DNA of 64,000 bases from Hypericum androsaemum (Eukaryota > Streptophyta > Magnoliopsida > Malpighiales > Hypericaceae): contig OZ023192.1 in NCBI GenBank assembly GCA_963995505.1, positions 11,639,001 through 11,703,000 of the forward strand, given 5' to 3'. Numbering within the stretch: position 1 is the stretch's first letter; the number at the start of each line of letters is the position of its first letter. This document shows, in pieces, positions 23,230 through 34,559 of this stretch. The translations under genes and the position numbers were made by a program. The notes under the pieces were generated by a model that saw only the letters and a list, made by a program, of their open reading frames with translations, ran no database searches and had not been told where the DNA came from.

Positions 23230-26200
23230 ATGCCTGTGACACGTAAAAGTTCTAACGCTACGATGAGGGAGCATGGTGAGAGCTCTGATAGAGCTAGAGA
23301 TGATGCTACATTAGAGCCTACACATCCAGTTGAGCATACTACTACCGCTACTGCCACGCCAGCTGAGACAGGTCAACCAGTTAGTGGCACTTCTGGACGT
23401 AGAAAGTGGAGTGGTGATGCTGTAGACAGAGTGATGATGGCGATGGAGAAGTTTATCGCTACTCAACAAAGTCAGGCGGAGAAGAAAGCCGCTATGACAC
23501 CTAGAGATGATACATTGGCAGAGTTTCTGAGGCTAGACCCACCCACATTCTTTGGTGTGAGAGATGATCCTCAGTTGTTCCTTGATGAGATGGAAAAGAG
23601 GTGGAAGATTCTTAATTGTGATAGTAAAAGAATGGTGGAACTAGCAGCATTTAAATTGACAGGTGAGGCGGGAGTATGGTTACAAACTGTGGAATCAACT
23701 GGATGGACTTGGGTTCAGTTTAGCGATTCACTGTTGGATCGCTTCTTGCCTGAAAGTCTGAGAGATGCTCGTGCGTTCGAGTTCGAAAGATTGTTGAAGA
23801 CGCCAGAGATGACGGTGACGGCGTATGAACAGAGGTTTGATTATCTTTCTCGCTATGCAAAGCATCTGATTCCCACTGAGGAGAAGAAGGTGAAGAGATT
23901 TGTTCGAGGACTCGATGATACGATGTTTAAAGTGATGTACCCACGTGGATTCCAATCTTATTCAGCGGCCGTGGATTGTGCGAGGACATTGGAGATGCGT
24001 GATAATGAGCGGCTTACAGTGCAGAAGCAAGCTAAGGTGCAGCGATTTGATAGGCCACCGCAGTATGGTTCAAACCAGAGTTTCGGACAACAGCAGCAAA
24101 GGCCAAACTTTCAACCTAATTTCTCGAGAGGTGGAGGAGCATTTGGAAGATTTAATAGAGGATTTGGGAGAGGAAATGGCCCTCGCGGTCAAGCAGGAGG
24201 TCGAGGCCAATTCGGAGGTCCAGTGAATTGTTCTAGTTGCGGGAAGCAACATCCTGGAAGACCTTGCTACAGACAATCGGGAGCTTGTTTTGGATGCGGT
24301 AAGTTTGGACATCATATGAAGGATTGTCGTGTGGCTAAGGCAAGAGAATATGCGCAGCTTACTAGCTTATCGGGACGACCTCAAGAACAATATAGGAGTC
24401 CAGTTAGTCAGAGCCATCAGGGAGAGACTTCGGTTCTTCGAGGAAAGGAGCCGATGGAGCAGAGTGAAGGTGGTCCTGCTTGTGTATATGCTCTCACCAG
24501 GAAAGATGCTACGGCGTCTAATAATGTGGTTTCAGGTATACTCCCTATAGGCTTGTCTAATGCTCGAGTCTTATTTGATTCAGGGTCGACACATTCATTT
24601 TTGTCACCCCAGTTTGCTAGATCCTTTGATAGTCCACTTGTGTCATTGAGGGAGCCGTTAGATGTTTGTACTCCTTCAGGTCATATCATTCATGTGCATT
24701 TAGTTCTTACATCGTGTGTGATAGTTGTGGATGGTCATGAGATGTTGACTGACCTACATGTGTTAGATATGGATGATTTTGATGTGATTTTGGGGATGGA
24801 CTGGTTATCGTGCTATCATGCTACGGTAGATTGCTTTAATAAGATTGTGAAGTTCAAGCCTGAGGGTGAACCAGAATTTATGTTTCGGGGTGATGGGATG
24901 TTGACTCCACCGAGGCTTATTTCATGTTTGAAGGCTTTGAGATTGTTACAGAGGGGTTGTATAAGTTACCTTGCTATTGTTAAAGAGGCTAATATGGAAA
25001 AGGTAACTGTTGATGATATTCCCGTTGTGGAAGAATTTTCTGATGTTTTTCCAGATGAGTTACCGGGTTTACCACCAGAGAGAGAGATTGAGTTTTGTAT
25101 TGAGTTGATGCCAGGAACAGAGCCGATTTCGATACCACCATATCGTATGGCACCTGCTGAGTTAAAAGAGTTGAAGATTCAGTTGCAGGATTTGTTGGAT
25201 AAGGAATATATTCGGCCTAGTGTTTCACCATGGGGTGCTCCTGTGTTGTTTGTTCGGAAGAAGGATGGAAGTTTGAGACTCTGTGTTGATTATCGCCAAC
25301 TCAATAAGGTAACGATCCGCAACTAGTATCCTCTTCCACGTATCGATGATTTGTTTGATCAGTTGCGAGATGCCAAGTGGTTTTCAAAGATTGACTTAAG
25401 GTCGGGGTATCATCAGTTGAGGATTCGAAAGGAAGATGTGACCAAGACAGCTTTCAGAACTCGGTATGGGCATTATGAATTCTTGGTTATGCCATTTGGT
25501 CTTACGAATGCTCCTGCTTTCTTTATGGGCTTGATGAATCGGGTGTTTAAACCATTCTTGGATCAGTTTGTAGTGGTCTTTATTGATGACATATTGATTT
25601 ATTCACGGACTGAGGAAGAACATGAGAGACATCTTCGCTTGGTTTTGAAGACGTTGTTGGATAATGAGTTGTATGCCAAACTTTCCAAGTGTGAATTTTG
25701 GTTACAAAGTGTGGCATTCCTAGGACATATTATTTCTAAGGATGGAGTGTCAGTTGATCCAAAGAAGATAGAAGCTGTGGTGAATTGGCCAACTCCTACC
25801 AATGTTACAGAGGTACGAAGGTTTCTTGGTTTGGCTGGATATTACAGACGTTTTGTAAAAGGCTTTTCCACTTTGGCCGTTTCATTGACACGATTGACTC
25901 AAAAGAATGTGAAGTACGAATGGACAGAAGATTGTAAGAGAAGTTTTCAGGAGTTGAAATACTTGTTGACTAATGCTCCGATTTTGGCTTTACCGTCTGC
26001 AACTGGAAAGTATTCGGTGTATTGTGATGCTTCTAGGATTGGCTTGGGATGTGTATTGATGCAGGAAAGGAATGTGATTGCGTATGCCTCTAGACAGCTG
26101 AAGAAACACGAGCATAATTATCCAGTACATGACTTGGAAATGGGTGCAGTTGTGTTTGCGCTAAAAATTTGGAGACATTACCTATATGGTGAGAAGTTTG

Positions 26201-27933
26201 ACATATTTACTGACCACAAGAGTTTGAAGTACATTTTTGATCAGAGGGATCTGAATATGAGGCAGAGGAGATGGATGGAATTTTTGAAGGATTACGATTG
26301 TACTATTAACTATCATCCAGGTAAAGCTAACGTTGTGGCCGATGCTTTGAGTCGGAAGTCAGCGGGTAGTTTGGCACATATGTTAGTGACGCGAAGGCCT
26401 TTGATTTCAAGTATACATGAGATAGTCGACCAAGGGTTAGAGTTGACAACAGTGCTTGATGGAAATCAGCCTATGATGTTAGGTGAGTTACATCTGCAAC
26501 CAACTATACGTGGTCGGGTTGTAGAACTTCAGAGAGATGATCCTGAGTTGATGAAGATGATTGAAAGAGTTGAAGAAGGTAAATTGCCTAAATTCCATCT
26601 CAGTTCAAATGGTGTTTTATACTACGGTACTCGGTTGGTCGTACCTGATGTAAGAGACATAAGGAAAGACATTATGGCTCAGGCACACAAGACTGTTTAT
26701 AGCATGCATTCAGGTTCTACCAAGATGTACCATGATATAAAGATTCATTATTGGTGGAATGGTATGAAGAAGGACATTGGAGATTTCGTTGCTAGATGTT
26801 TAACGTGTCAACAGGTGAAGGCTGAGCACCAAAGACCTTCGGGTTTGTTGCAACCACTGGATATTCCGGAATGGAAATGGGAACGAATTACGATGGATTT
26901 ATTAGTAGGCCTTCCGACTTCATCACGAGGATTTGATTCAGTTTGGGTTATCGTGGATAGATTGACAAAGTCAGCACACTTCCTACCGATCAAGAGTACG
27001 TATGATACTACTAAGTTTGCTCAGTTGTTCATTGATCATATTGTTCGATTGCACGGAGTTCCTGTCTCGATAGTCTCCGATCAAGGGACACATTTCACGT
27101 CTCGATTTTGGAAGAAATTTCAAGATGCTATGGGTACTCGTTTGGATTTGAGCACAGCTTTTCATCCTCAGACAGATGGACAGTCCGAGCGGACAATACA
27201 AATTCTCGAGGATATGATGCGATCGTGTGTGATTGATTTTGGAGGTAGTTGGGAACTTTATTTGCCTTTGATGGAATTCTCATACAATAATAGTTATCAG
27301 AGTAGTATTCAGATGGCACCGTATGAAGCATTGTATGGCAGGAAGTGCAGATCACCGGTATATTGGGATGATGTTGGTGAGAAACAGAATGTGAATCTTG
27401 AATTCTTGGATGATACGGTTGAGAAGATCAAAGTGATTCGAAAGAGGCTAATGACAGCTCAGAGTAGACAGAAGTCGTACTCGGATAAAAGGAGAAAGGA
27501 CATTGAATTTGAAAAGGGTTCAAGTGTATTTCTCAAAGTATCTCCGATGAAGGGTGTTATGAGATTTGGAAAGAAGGGTAAACTAAGTCCAAGATATGTG
27601 GGACCATTCGAGATTTTAGAACGGGTTGGTCAAGTGGCTTATCGGTTGGCATTACCACCTACGTTCTCACATATACATCCTGTATTCCATGTCTCCATGC
27701 TTAGGAGATATTTACATGACTCCTCACATGTATTAGATCAGCCAAATGTGGAGTTTCGTGACGATCTCACCTACGATGAGCAGCCACTACAGATTATGGA
27801 TAGGCAGGTGAGAAAACTAAGGACTAAGGAGTTACCGTTCGTGAAAGTATTGTGGCAAAATCATTCTCCATCAGAAGCCACATGGGAGTTAGAGGATGAT
27901 ATACGAGGAAGATTTCCGCACCTGTTTGAATAA
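23230..27933 (+). pseudogene. Gypsy gag-pol polyprotein with one internal stop
   Basis: One reading frame from the ATG at 23230 to the TAA at 27931-27933, broken only by TAG at 25324-25326. Order: gag (about 23500-24000, ending in [13 protein letters not shown], a CCHC knuckle), protease ([10 protein letters not shown] near 24575), reverse transcriptase ([11 protein letters not shown] before the stop; FIDDILIYS after it), RNase H ([19 protein letters not shown]), the HHCC zinc region and integrase core ([25 protein letters not shown]), and a chromodomain-like end ([13 protein letters not shown]). The stop falls inside the reverse transcriptase fingers, so this copy cannot make a full polymerase unless the stop is read through. 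Otherwise it looks fresh. Confidence 0.93.
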
Positions 27934-28008
27934 CCAAGTAAGTTCTTCGTTTGATAACTTAGTTACAAGTAAATTCGGGGACCGAATTTTTATAAGGGGG
28001 GGGAGAAT

Positions 28009-30138
28009 TGTGACATTCGGAAAAATGGTTGGTCGGAATGCATCGCATCGAGATGGTTACATGAGATATGTGATTGTAAGTGTTCAAGATGTGAATTGGT
28101 ATCATTGGAGTTCCATTTCAACCATTACAAGTCTTAGAGAAAATATTTGCTTGAGAAGTTGTTTATTGAATTCGGACAGACAGACCTTTGGTTAGTAAAA
28201 AATCATAACTTCTTCAATATGGCTTCAAATGGTGTGATTCCACTTGATTCAGAAACTAGAGATGTTGAGGAACAAATAAGTTGACAATCAAATTTGACAA
28301 AAACCAGAGCAAGGCCGCCATATTTGAGCTGCTTGCTTGTGAATGAATCTGATTGGACCCCAAGTTCTTTGTTTGCTTCTTAGAATTAAAGGAAGAGGTG
28401 AGTTGATTGCTATTGGACCTCACCCACCTCTTCATATATCTCAGAGACTTTTATGAAGAGGTAGAACACTTATCTCCTTGGTCATAAAACGAAAATTTAA
28501 GAGAAGAAGAGAGAGAGTTGAAGGAAAGAGAAAGAAGCTGCTGGATAAAGAATCAAGCGATAAGCCTACTTCCGTTCAGATTTAGACTTTGAACCTTTGA
28601 ATAGAGTTGTAGAGGACTTCCATACCTTTCTTTTGGTATATTATATGTGGAATTTGGATCAGGGAATCGACGGGAAATTCGTTTTGAATCAGACTATCGT
28701 TGAAGAAGCACACAGCTGAGGTTGTTCAGAAAAACGTGATCGGTAAGCATACTTAGGCTTCGAATTGGGACATGAAATTTTGACAGCTTACAGAGGACTC
28801 TATAAGCTTTCTAACCGTATATCATATGCCTTATTTGGATGAAGAAATCTTATTCAAGACTTGGTTGAAATTCGGACTTGCCTGCTGTGTTCAGATTGGT
28901 CAAGAATAGAGACTTGGTAAGTGGTTTGGTTGGAAATTTCAGTGAATATGTGGATTCTGAGATATCAAGGACATACAGGGGAAGTCATGTAAAGTGTTAT
29001 TTAAAGTGGTTATGATCTGAAATTGAGTTATATGTGATAATTGTTGAAGATGAAGTGGTTGAGCTTCTCTTGTGTTTGGTTTGTGTTGTGATTGCCAAAA
29101 CAGATTGTTGGATGACATTTATGACCATGAGTAGGCTCTAAACAGATTATACACGTGTGGTATATTTGTCAAGAAAGTAAGGATTGAAAGAGATTGAGAT
29201 ATTTGGACATGTTTGATGCTTGTTTAGACGATGTGTTGTGATTATGTCGTTGTGTAAGCGGATAGACCATGATATGTTGGTTGTGTTTGTTATATGCATG
29301 TTTCAGATCTTGATTGATGTGCATCTCATGCATATGTTGTTGGTTATGAGATGAGATTGTGCATATATGATTCTGGACCGTTGGGTCATATGTTTGATAA
29401 GATATGTGTTTTGTGAGAGAAATGAACAGGCTTTCCCGTACTAACCGGGGATGTTAGTCTATGAGCTCATAGTTTAGGGATATCACTAGCTTACGTATGT
29501 AAGCTAGCTTTGTGTTTGTGTGGACGGAGATTTGTTTGGCCATTTGGATATCCCTTGGCAGTCAGAGGAAGGGGCCTTTCAAAACCTGTTCATGGCTCTA
29601 TGTGTCTGTGTGTTTATATTTTTGTTTTCGGTAATTTGTGCATCATATGGTCATCATGCATTTCAAGTTCAGTTACGTTGAACATGGTTGAGTTCTGTGG
29701 CACGTAGATCTCAGACATAACTTATATGTTATGTTCTATCTTCTTACTAAGTGTTCCCAAACACTTACCCCCTACTAATCTATCTCAGGTTCCAAGGTGC
29801 CATAGTAGCGTTGATTATGGAGTCTGTATTTCGAGCCATCTTATTCGTTCGAGGGCTACACTTTTGAGGTCTCCAGACTTGTGCTTCCTTGTACATCTGT
29901 ATAGATGCTCCGTAGTGGTTAGATCCTGGTTTATGTCCGATTTTGGATTTGTCATTTGGAGATGGATTGTTCAGATTTTTGTTGATGGTTGCGTACCATC
30001 TTTGCATGTGTTGTATCTTTCTCAGGTTTGTATGATGTGAGTATTGATGAATTTGTGTGAGGCTTGCTAGATTGCACATTTGCAGATGTTTGTCGTGGAG
30101 TCTAGCGCCGGTCACCGACCTGAGAGCGGGTCGTGACA
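28009..30138 (+). repeat. 3' LTR of the gypsy element
   Basis: This 2130-bp LTR lacks 181 bp present in the 5' LTR. The deletion joins two CGTT motifs (5' LTR positions 22002-22005 and 22183-22186). Twelve substitutions were counted by eye against the 5' LTR. Confidence 0.93.
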
Positions 30139-30143
30139 AGATC

Positions 30144-31151
30144 ATTCATTGTTCTTTTATCGAGATCAGAGAGTGATAATTATGGCTCTCGTCTATGTAG
30201 ATGATGTCATCTTGGCAGGCACAGATGAAGGAAGAATCAATGAGATCAAGGCTTATTTGGACGAAGAGTTCGGAATTAAAGACTTAGGTCCGCTGAAATA
30301 CTTCTTGGGCATAGAAGCAGCAAGAACGACACAGGGGCTTGTGCTTAGCCAGCGAAAGTACACACTGGATATTTTAAAGGAATGCGGTAAGCAGGGTAGC
30401 AAACCAGCGGAGTTCCCAATCGAGCAGAATCACAAACTTGCAGCAGACAAAGGGAGTGAGTTGGCAGACCAGGGTAGATATCGAAGGTTAGTGGGATGAC
30501 TTATGTACCTCGTTGCAACTCGTCCTGACCTAGCCTATGTTCTTGGGATACTTAGTCAGTTTGTCAGCTGTCCGCGTGAGGAACATATGGCAGCGGCGGA
30601 TCGGGTTGTTGAATACTTGAAGGGCACGGCCGGCCAGGGTATTCTAATGCGAGCTAATCTGGATGAGACATTAGTGGCATATTGTGATGCTGACTGGGGA
30701 GGGTGCCCGGACACGAGGCGTTCAAGAACTGGTTATTACATGGCGATAGGAGGCTCTCCAATTTCTTGGCGCAGCAAAAAGCAGTCTGTGGTGGCACAAT
30801 CCACAGCAGAAGCGGAGTATAGATCGATGGCCTCAACAGTTAGTGAAGTAATATGGCTGAGATGGTTGTTACAAGATTTGGGCATGACACAACGTGGGGC
30901 TACACCACTACATTGTGATAACCAAGCAGCTTTACATATAGCTATGAATCCAGTGTTTCATGAGCGAAAGAAGCATGTGGAGATTGACTGTCATTTTTGT
31001 ACGAGAACGTATTCAATCCAAGGAGATTGCGCCACTAAAGATACCTACGGAAAATCAGCTAGCAGATATCTTCACCAAAGCTCTAGGCAAAGAGTGGTTT
31101 CGTAATCTACTTGGCAAGTTGGGTGTTGTTGATTTACACGCGCCAACTTGA
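30144..31151 (+). pseudogene. Copia reverse transcriptase (second half) and RNase H, degraded
   Basis: The reading resumes directly after the AGATC duplication with the RT active-site motif YVDDVILAG near 30197. A TGA at 30497-30499 interrupts the frame before LMYLVATRPDLAYV. RNase H follows (YCDADWGG, STAEAEYRSM, HCDNQAALHIA). A frameshift in a T run near 30990-31000 moves the end of the protein (LADIFTKAL) to another frame, ending at 31151 beside the purine tract. Confidence 0.9.
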
Positions 31152-31158
31152 AGGGGAG

Positions 31159-31352
31159 TGTTGAAATACAATAACTTGTATAGCAAGTTGTCGTAGTTGA
31201 TTAGGAAACGAATATGTTGAGATCAAGTTGAATAGGAAAATGTCTTGGTAGACAAGTCAGGGAAGGTTACGTAAAAGCCCTAACCCTAGTATGTAATCTT
31301 GTATATAAGCTCGAGAAGCTAATGAGAAAAGTATGCAGCATACAATTTTACA
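31159..31352 (+). repeat. 3' LTR of the plus-strand copia
   Basis: The 194-bp LTR is the fuller copy, with TATATAAGC near its 3' third that may serve as a promoter or polyadenylation region. It is followed by GGAAG, the target duplication. Confidence 0.92.
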
Positions 31353-32364
31353 GGAAGTGACCTTCCTATTAGCCACCTTTGAAGATTGTTCTAGGAACTT
31401 CTTGGGTGACGAAAAGGCATTTGATTTTCTCATAGTGCGTTCTTGGTCGGGTCAAAGTAGTACAATCATTGAACCTGACGACGGTGTGGAGGCTTCATTG
31501 TATCCTGACGACAAAAATTCACAGACCCGTTGTACTCGTAGATTTATCCGAAGGGTCAAACTATTTATTTGAAAGAATCTTTACAAGATCCTTGAAGTCG
31601 GTGCAACACCAAATCATTCTTCCATCCTTCAACCTGATTTTTCAACATTAATGCCTTCGGATCTATTCCAAAGAGAGTGATGTACGATAATCATCAGAAC
31701 GGTCCTCCATATCATTTTAATATTCGTATCCTGATTTTTTTCTATTGATTTTGCAGAATTGGGAGGTTAATTTGTTTTAAAGGTTAACTGAGACCTTAAT
31801 TGGGGAAAAGTATATTTAGGTACTTAACATTTTAAATTCAATTGGGGCTGGTATTACTTGCTTGGAATTTCTTCCATCTTTATCTAGTTCGTCCCTGCTC
31901 CTTCCCTTTTCTATTTGTCTCTTCTTCCTCTTTCGCTGCCCCCTCTTGTTTCTCAACCATCCTTTACCCTAAAGACCCTAGACCTAGTATTGATTGTAGA
32001 ATCCAGTTTCAGGCCCCTAGATCTGTGTAGATTTAATCCGGAGACCGTAGCTCGCCCCCTCGGTCTCTCCCCGGTGTCACTGCAGGAGCTCAGGTGCTTA
32101 GAGAACAAAGACCACCGACCGGAGCACACAGTCCGGAGCTCAGGAGCTCGCCGCGTCAAGGCTCGCACCCAACCCCACCTTCATCGTCTCAGGCCGCTGA
32201 CTGCTTAGCTCTCACTTCGGTCTCCACCTGCTTTCTGAAGTCCAACTCGCCGAGGGCCGTCAATCGTCTACTCGTTTGGAGGGCTGGACCCCTTGACCTA
32301 CTCGTTTGTAGCCGGGAGGGGAGCTATAGCTGATCATGTGATCAGCAGTTTTTTGAGTGGTGCT

Positions 32365-33060
32365 TCTGATATGGAAGTGGACTCGGTTTTCATAGCCGAT
32401 GCCCTCACCAAAATTACCCATATCTAACAATCTTGCTTTGTGATTATGGTATATGTTGCACTTTACAATTGTCCAAGTCGGGTCTTCTTGTTGTCTTCAT
32501 CGTTTATACTATCTCTTGTAATCCGCCCTCTAATCTTTGCTTATGAATGCAAGGCTTCTGGGCCACCCTCTTCAAAAAATAGTAATTTTTGGGGCCTTGG
32601 CTAGATTCCACATTGGCTCCCTCCAAAATTTGATTATACTACACGTTAGAAAGGACGCGGAATCCAATTTGAAAGTTGTTGGTATGTTTGTTAACATGCA
32701 AAGTCTAGGTAAATTATCTCTTACACGTTTGTACACAAGTAATGTAATTGATAGCTTGAAGAAATATACTTGCAAGTTATAAATCACGTCACTGTTGATT
32801 TAGTTCAGATTGTTTTGTAATGGATGGCATAGAAAGCTTTCATAATCAACGGTTATAGAGACGAATTACCAGACATTGCGTAAATCCTTGTAAAAAAAGA
32901 TACAGCATAAATATTGAAGACCACATTAAGACCCGATTTGAGCAATTATAGATTACTATATATATCCTGATCACAGAACAGGATTGTTGGATACAAGTGG
33001 TATTAACGAGGGCATGAACTTTGAAAGCGGAGTCCACTTCCATGTCACAATTACCACCCC
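32365..33060. repeat. Divergent inverted repeat pair
   Basis: The plus-strand copy (about 32365-32530) and the minus-strand copy (about 33060-32846) share ATGGAAGTGGACTC starts and the CAACAATC...TGTGAT core. They face each other across about 315 bp. By eye identity is roughly 70 percent, so a folded transcript would be imperfect. A third copy is at 7255-7440. Confidence 0.5.
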
Positions 33061-33689
33061 AGAAACTGATGAATTCATGATTAGCTAAAGCTCCTTCTTG
33101 GCTACAAATGAATCTAGAAATTTCTACGTGGTTATATCATCCAAGATAATATTTAATGAAGATATTATTATCCGGATTAATATGAATAAGATAGGGACAA
33201 TACTTGTTCTGCAAATGCAAATGAATACAATGCAGCAAATATTACAAAGAAAGAGTCGATCTAGTGTTAGTCAACATGGACAAAGACAACAAACTATCTA
33301 ACATGGGACATCACAAAGGAAACTAAAATCAAAACAAAAACAAGAATAACCAAAGCGGGAAACAAATTGAACAAGGGGACCGGGGGAAAGACCGACGATG
33401 AGAACAGTAACCTGGGAAGCAATAGATTTTGGGAACTAGCAAATGTAGGTGACCAGCTCGGGTATGCACACAAGTCCAGCGACCTCTGTTGATAAATGAC
33501 GGACGAGGGGAATAACTAGCCACTCTGGGCTCGATTGGGGGCAGAATTTTTCTCTCCCGAGAGAACTGTCCCTTTTTTTTTTGTTTTTACTAAATTTATT
33601 TCTTTACTTCTCACAATTCGTTAATTTTTTTTGGTCAAGTCACAATTCGTTAATATGTTTGGGGAAGAAGATGAACATTGAGATTTTTT

Positions 33690-33880
33690 TATTTCTTAAA
33701 GGGGTATTTAAGTAATTTTATTGACAAAAATGAAAAAAACAAGTCGATGACATCAGCCAGGGACCCGAGAATTTCTAAAATCAAATTTGGGGTACGTCAG
33801 AAACGATTTTCGAAATCCAGGAACCCGAGAAGGAAAGAAACCAAACTACTGGGACATGAGCATAATTTATCCGTTAAAGT
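33690..33880. repeat. Solo terminal repeat related to the 46.4-47.6 kb MULE
   Basis: This block matches the right terminal repeat of the element at 46419-47613. Shared, in order: GACATCAGCCAGGGACCCGAG against GACATGAGCGAGGGACCCGAG, TTTCTAAAATCAAAT, CCCGAGA, and AACCAAACTACxGGGA. It ends near CATAATTTATCC where the full element has TATAATTTGCCC. No partner terminus was found nearby. Confidence 0.6.
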
Positions 33881-34559
33881 TCTTACTCTGTCTTATCAGA
33901 ATTAGTTAGTATAGTATCGGACAAAAGACCCAGCCGACTCATCTTTTTTACATAATTATGACTTTAAGAGCCTAATATTAAGTAGTAGAGACTAGAGAGG
34001 TTACAATATGCGAAAACAAAATATATAGAACTTTGACGAAATATGAAAAGCTATACTGATAGATATTGTGTCCATACTAGTAAATACCAGAACTAACAAC
34101 CTCTCAAAATTTTCTAGTTTTTGGTTTAGAACCACTTGGTATTCAGTTTTTACTGGGCTGACTAATCCAAGTTCGAGTCGGGTAGGATTTTTGATAGGTG
34201 ACAAAAGCTCTCCCAATAAGTATTTAATACTGCTGTGTTTCCAATGCCTCAAATCCGAGACCATAGTTAAGCTAGAACAACTCCCTCATCAGTTGATCTA
34301 AATATTCGTTTCAAAATTTTCTAGTTTCTATACAAACGTCCCGGAGCCGACTCACCTGATAATTTATTAGTTATAAAACCCGTCATCCTCCATTCACCTT
34401 CCTCATTTTCTTATTTTGCCTCCCCCAAACACGCCACAACAATCTCCCCGCCCATCCCTCCAAATCCTTAAACAAACCCAAAAAAAAAAACAACAATTCC
34501 CCTCGCGCTTAAAAAAAAAAAGTTTGACCTCCCCAACCAAACAGCCCCTTATTATTATA

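Larger units (their letters stand above)
20756..30138 (+). mobile_element. Ty3/gypsy chromovirus (Tekay-like) nested in the copia
   Basis: A complete 9.4-kb LTR element with LTRs 20756-23073 and 28009-30138, both starting TGTGACATTCGG and ending GGTCGTGACA. The target duplication AGATC is perfect (20751-20755 and 30139-30143). The primer site TGGTATCAGAGC (initiator Met) starts at 23078 and a G-rich purine tract (27994-28005) precedes the 3' LTR. Pol order is protease, reverse transcriptase, RNase H, integrase, with a chromodomain-like C-terminus; long LTRs and this layout suggest the Tekay/Del chromovirus lineage. About twelve substitutions separate the LTRs over roughly 2.13 kb, so the insertion is recent. 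Confidence 0.96.
17229..31352 (+). mobile_element. Ty1/copia retrotransposon, split by a nested gypsy element
   Basis: A complete LTR element with LTRs at 17229-17390 and 31159-31352, a tRNA-Met primer site (TGGTATCGGAGC) at 17391, a purine tract AAGGGGAG directly before the 3' LTR, and the perfect 5-bp target duplication GGAAG (17224-17228 and 31353-31357). Domain order is gag, protease, integrase, reverse transcriptase, RNase H, that is, copia. A Ty3/gypsy element interrupts the reverse transcriptase gene at 20755. Without the insert the element is about 4.7 kb. The coding region has at least five in-frame stops and three frameshifts. Confidence 0.95.
31358..34415. other. Repeat-rich spacer before the CIPK12/19-like gene
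   Basis: No intact gene is supported. The first 300 bp continue the sequence interrupted by the copia. From 31840 to 32340 the composition becomes CG-richer, with an open but unrecognised stretch. An inverted pair of repeat copies occupies 32365-33060 and a MULE-end-like repeat 33690-33880 (both listed). The last 100 bp are pyrimidine-rich and probably the 5' leader of the kinase gene. Confidence 0.45.

Noticed and set aside
31840..32340. Possible gene in the CG-richer block
   Set aside because: No start, domain or splice pattern could be supported on either strand.
34416..34559. N-terminal extension of the CIPK12/19-like protein
   Set aside because: The in-frame extension has no ATG start, is Pro/Gln/Lys-rich and not conserved in CIPKs; 34560 fits the family.
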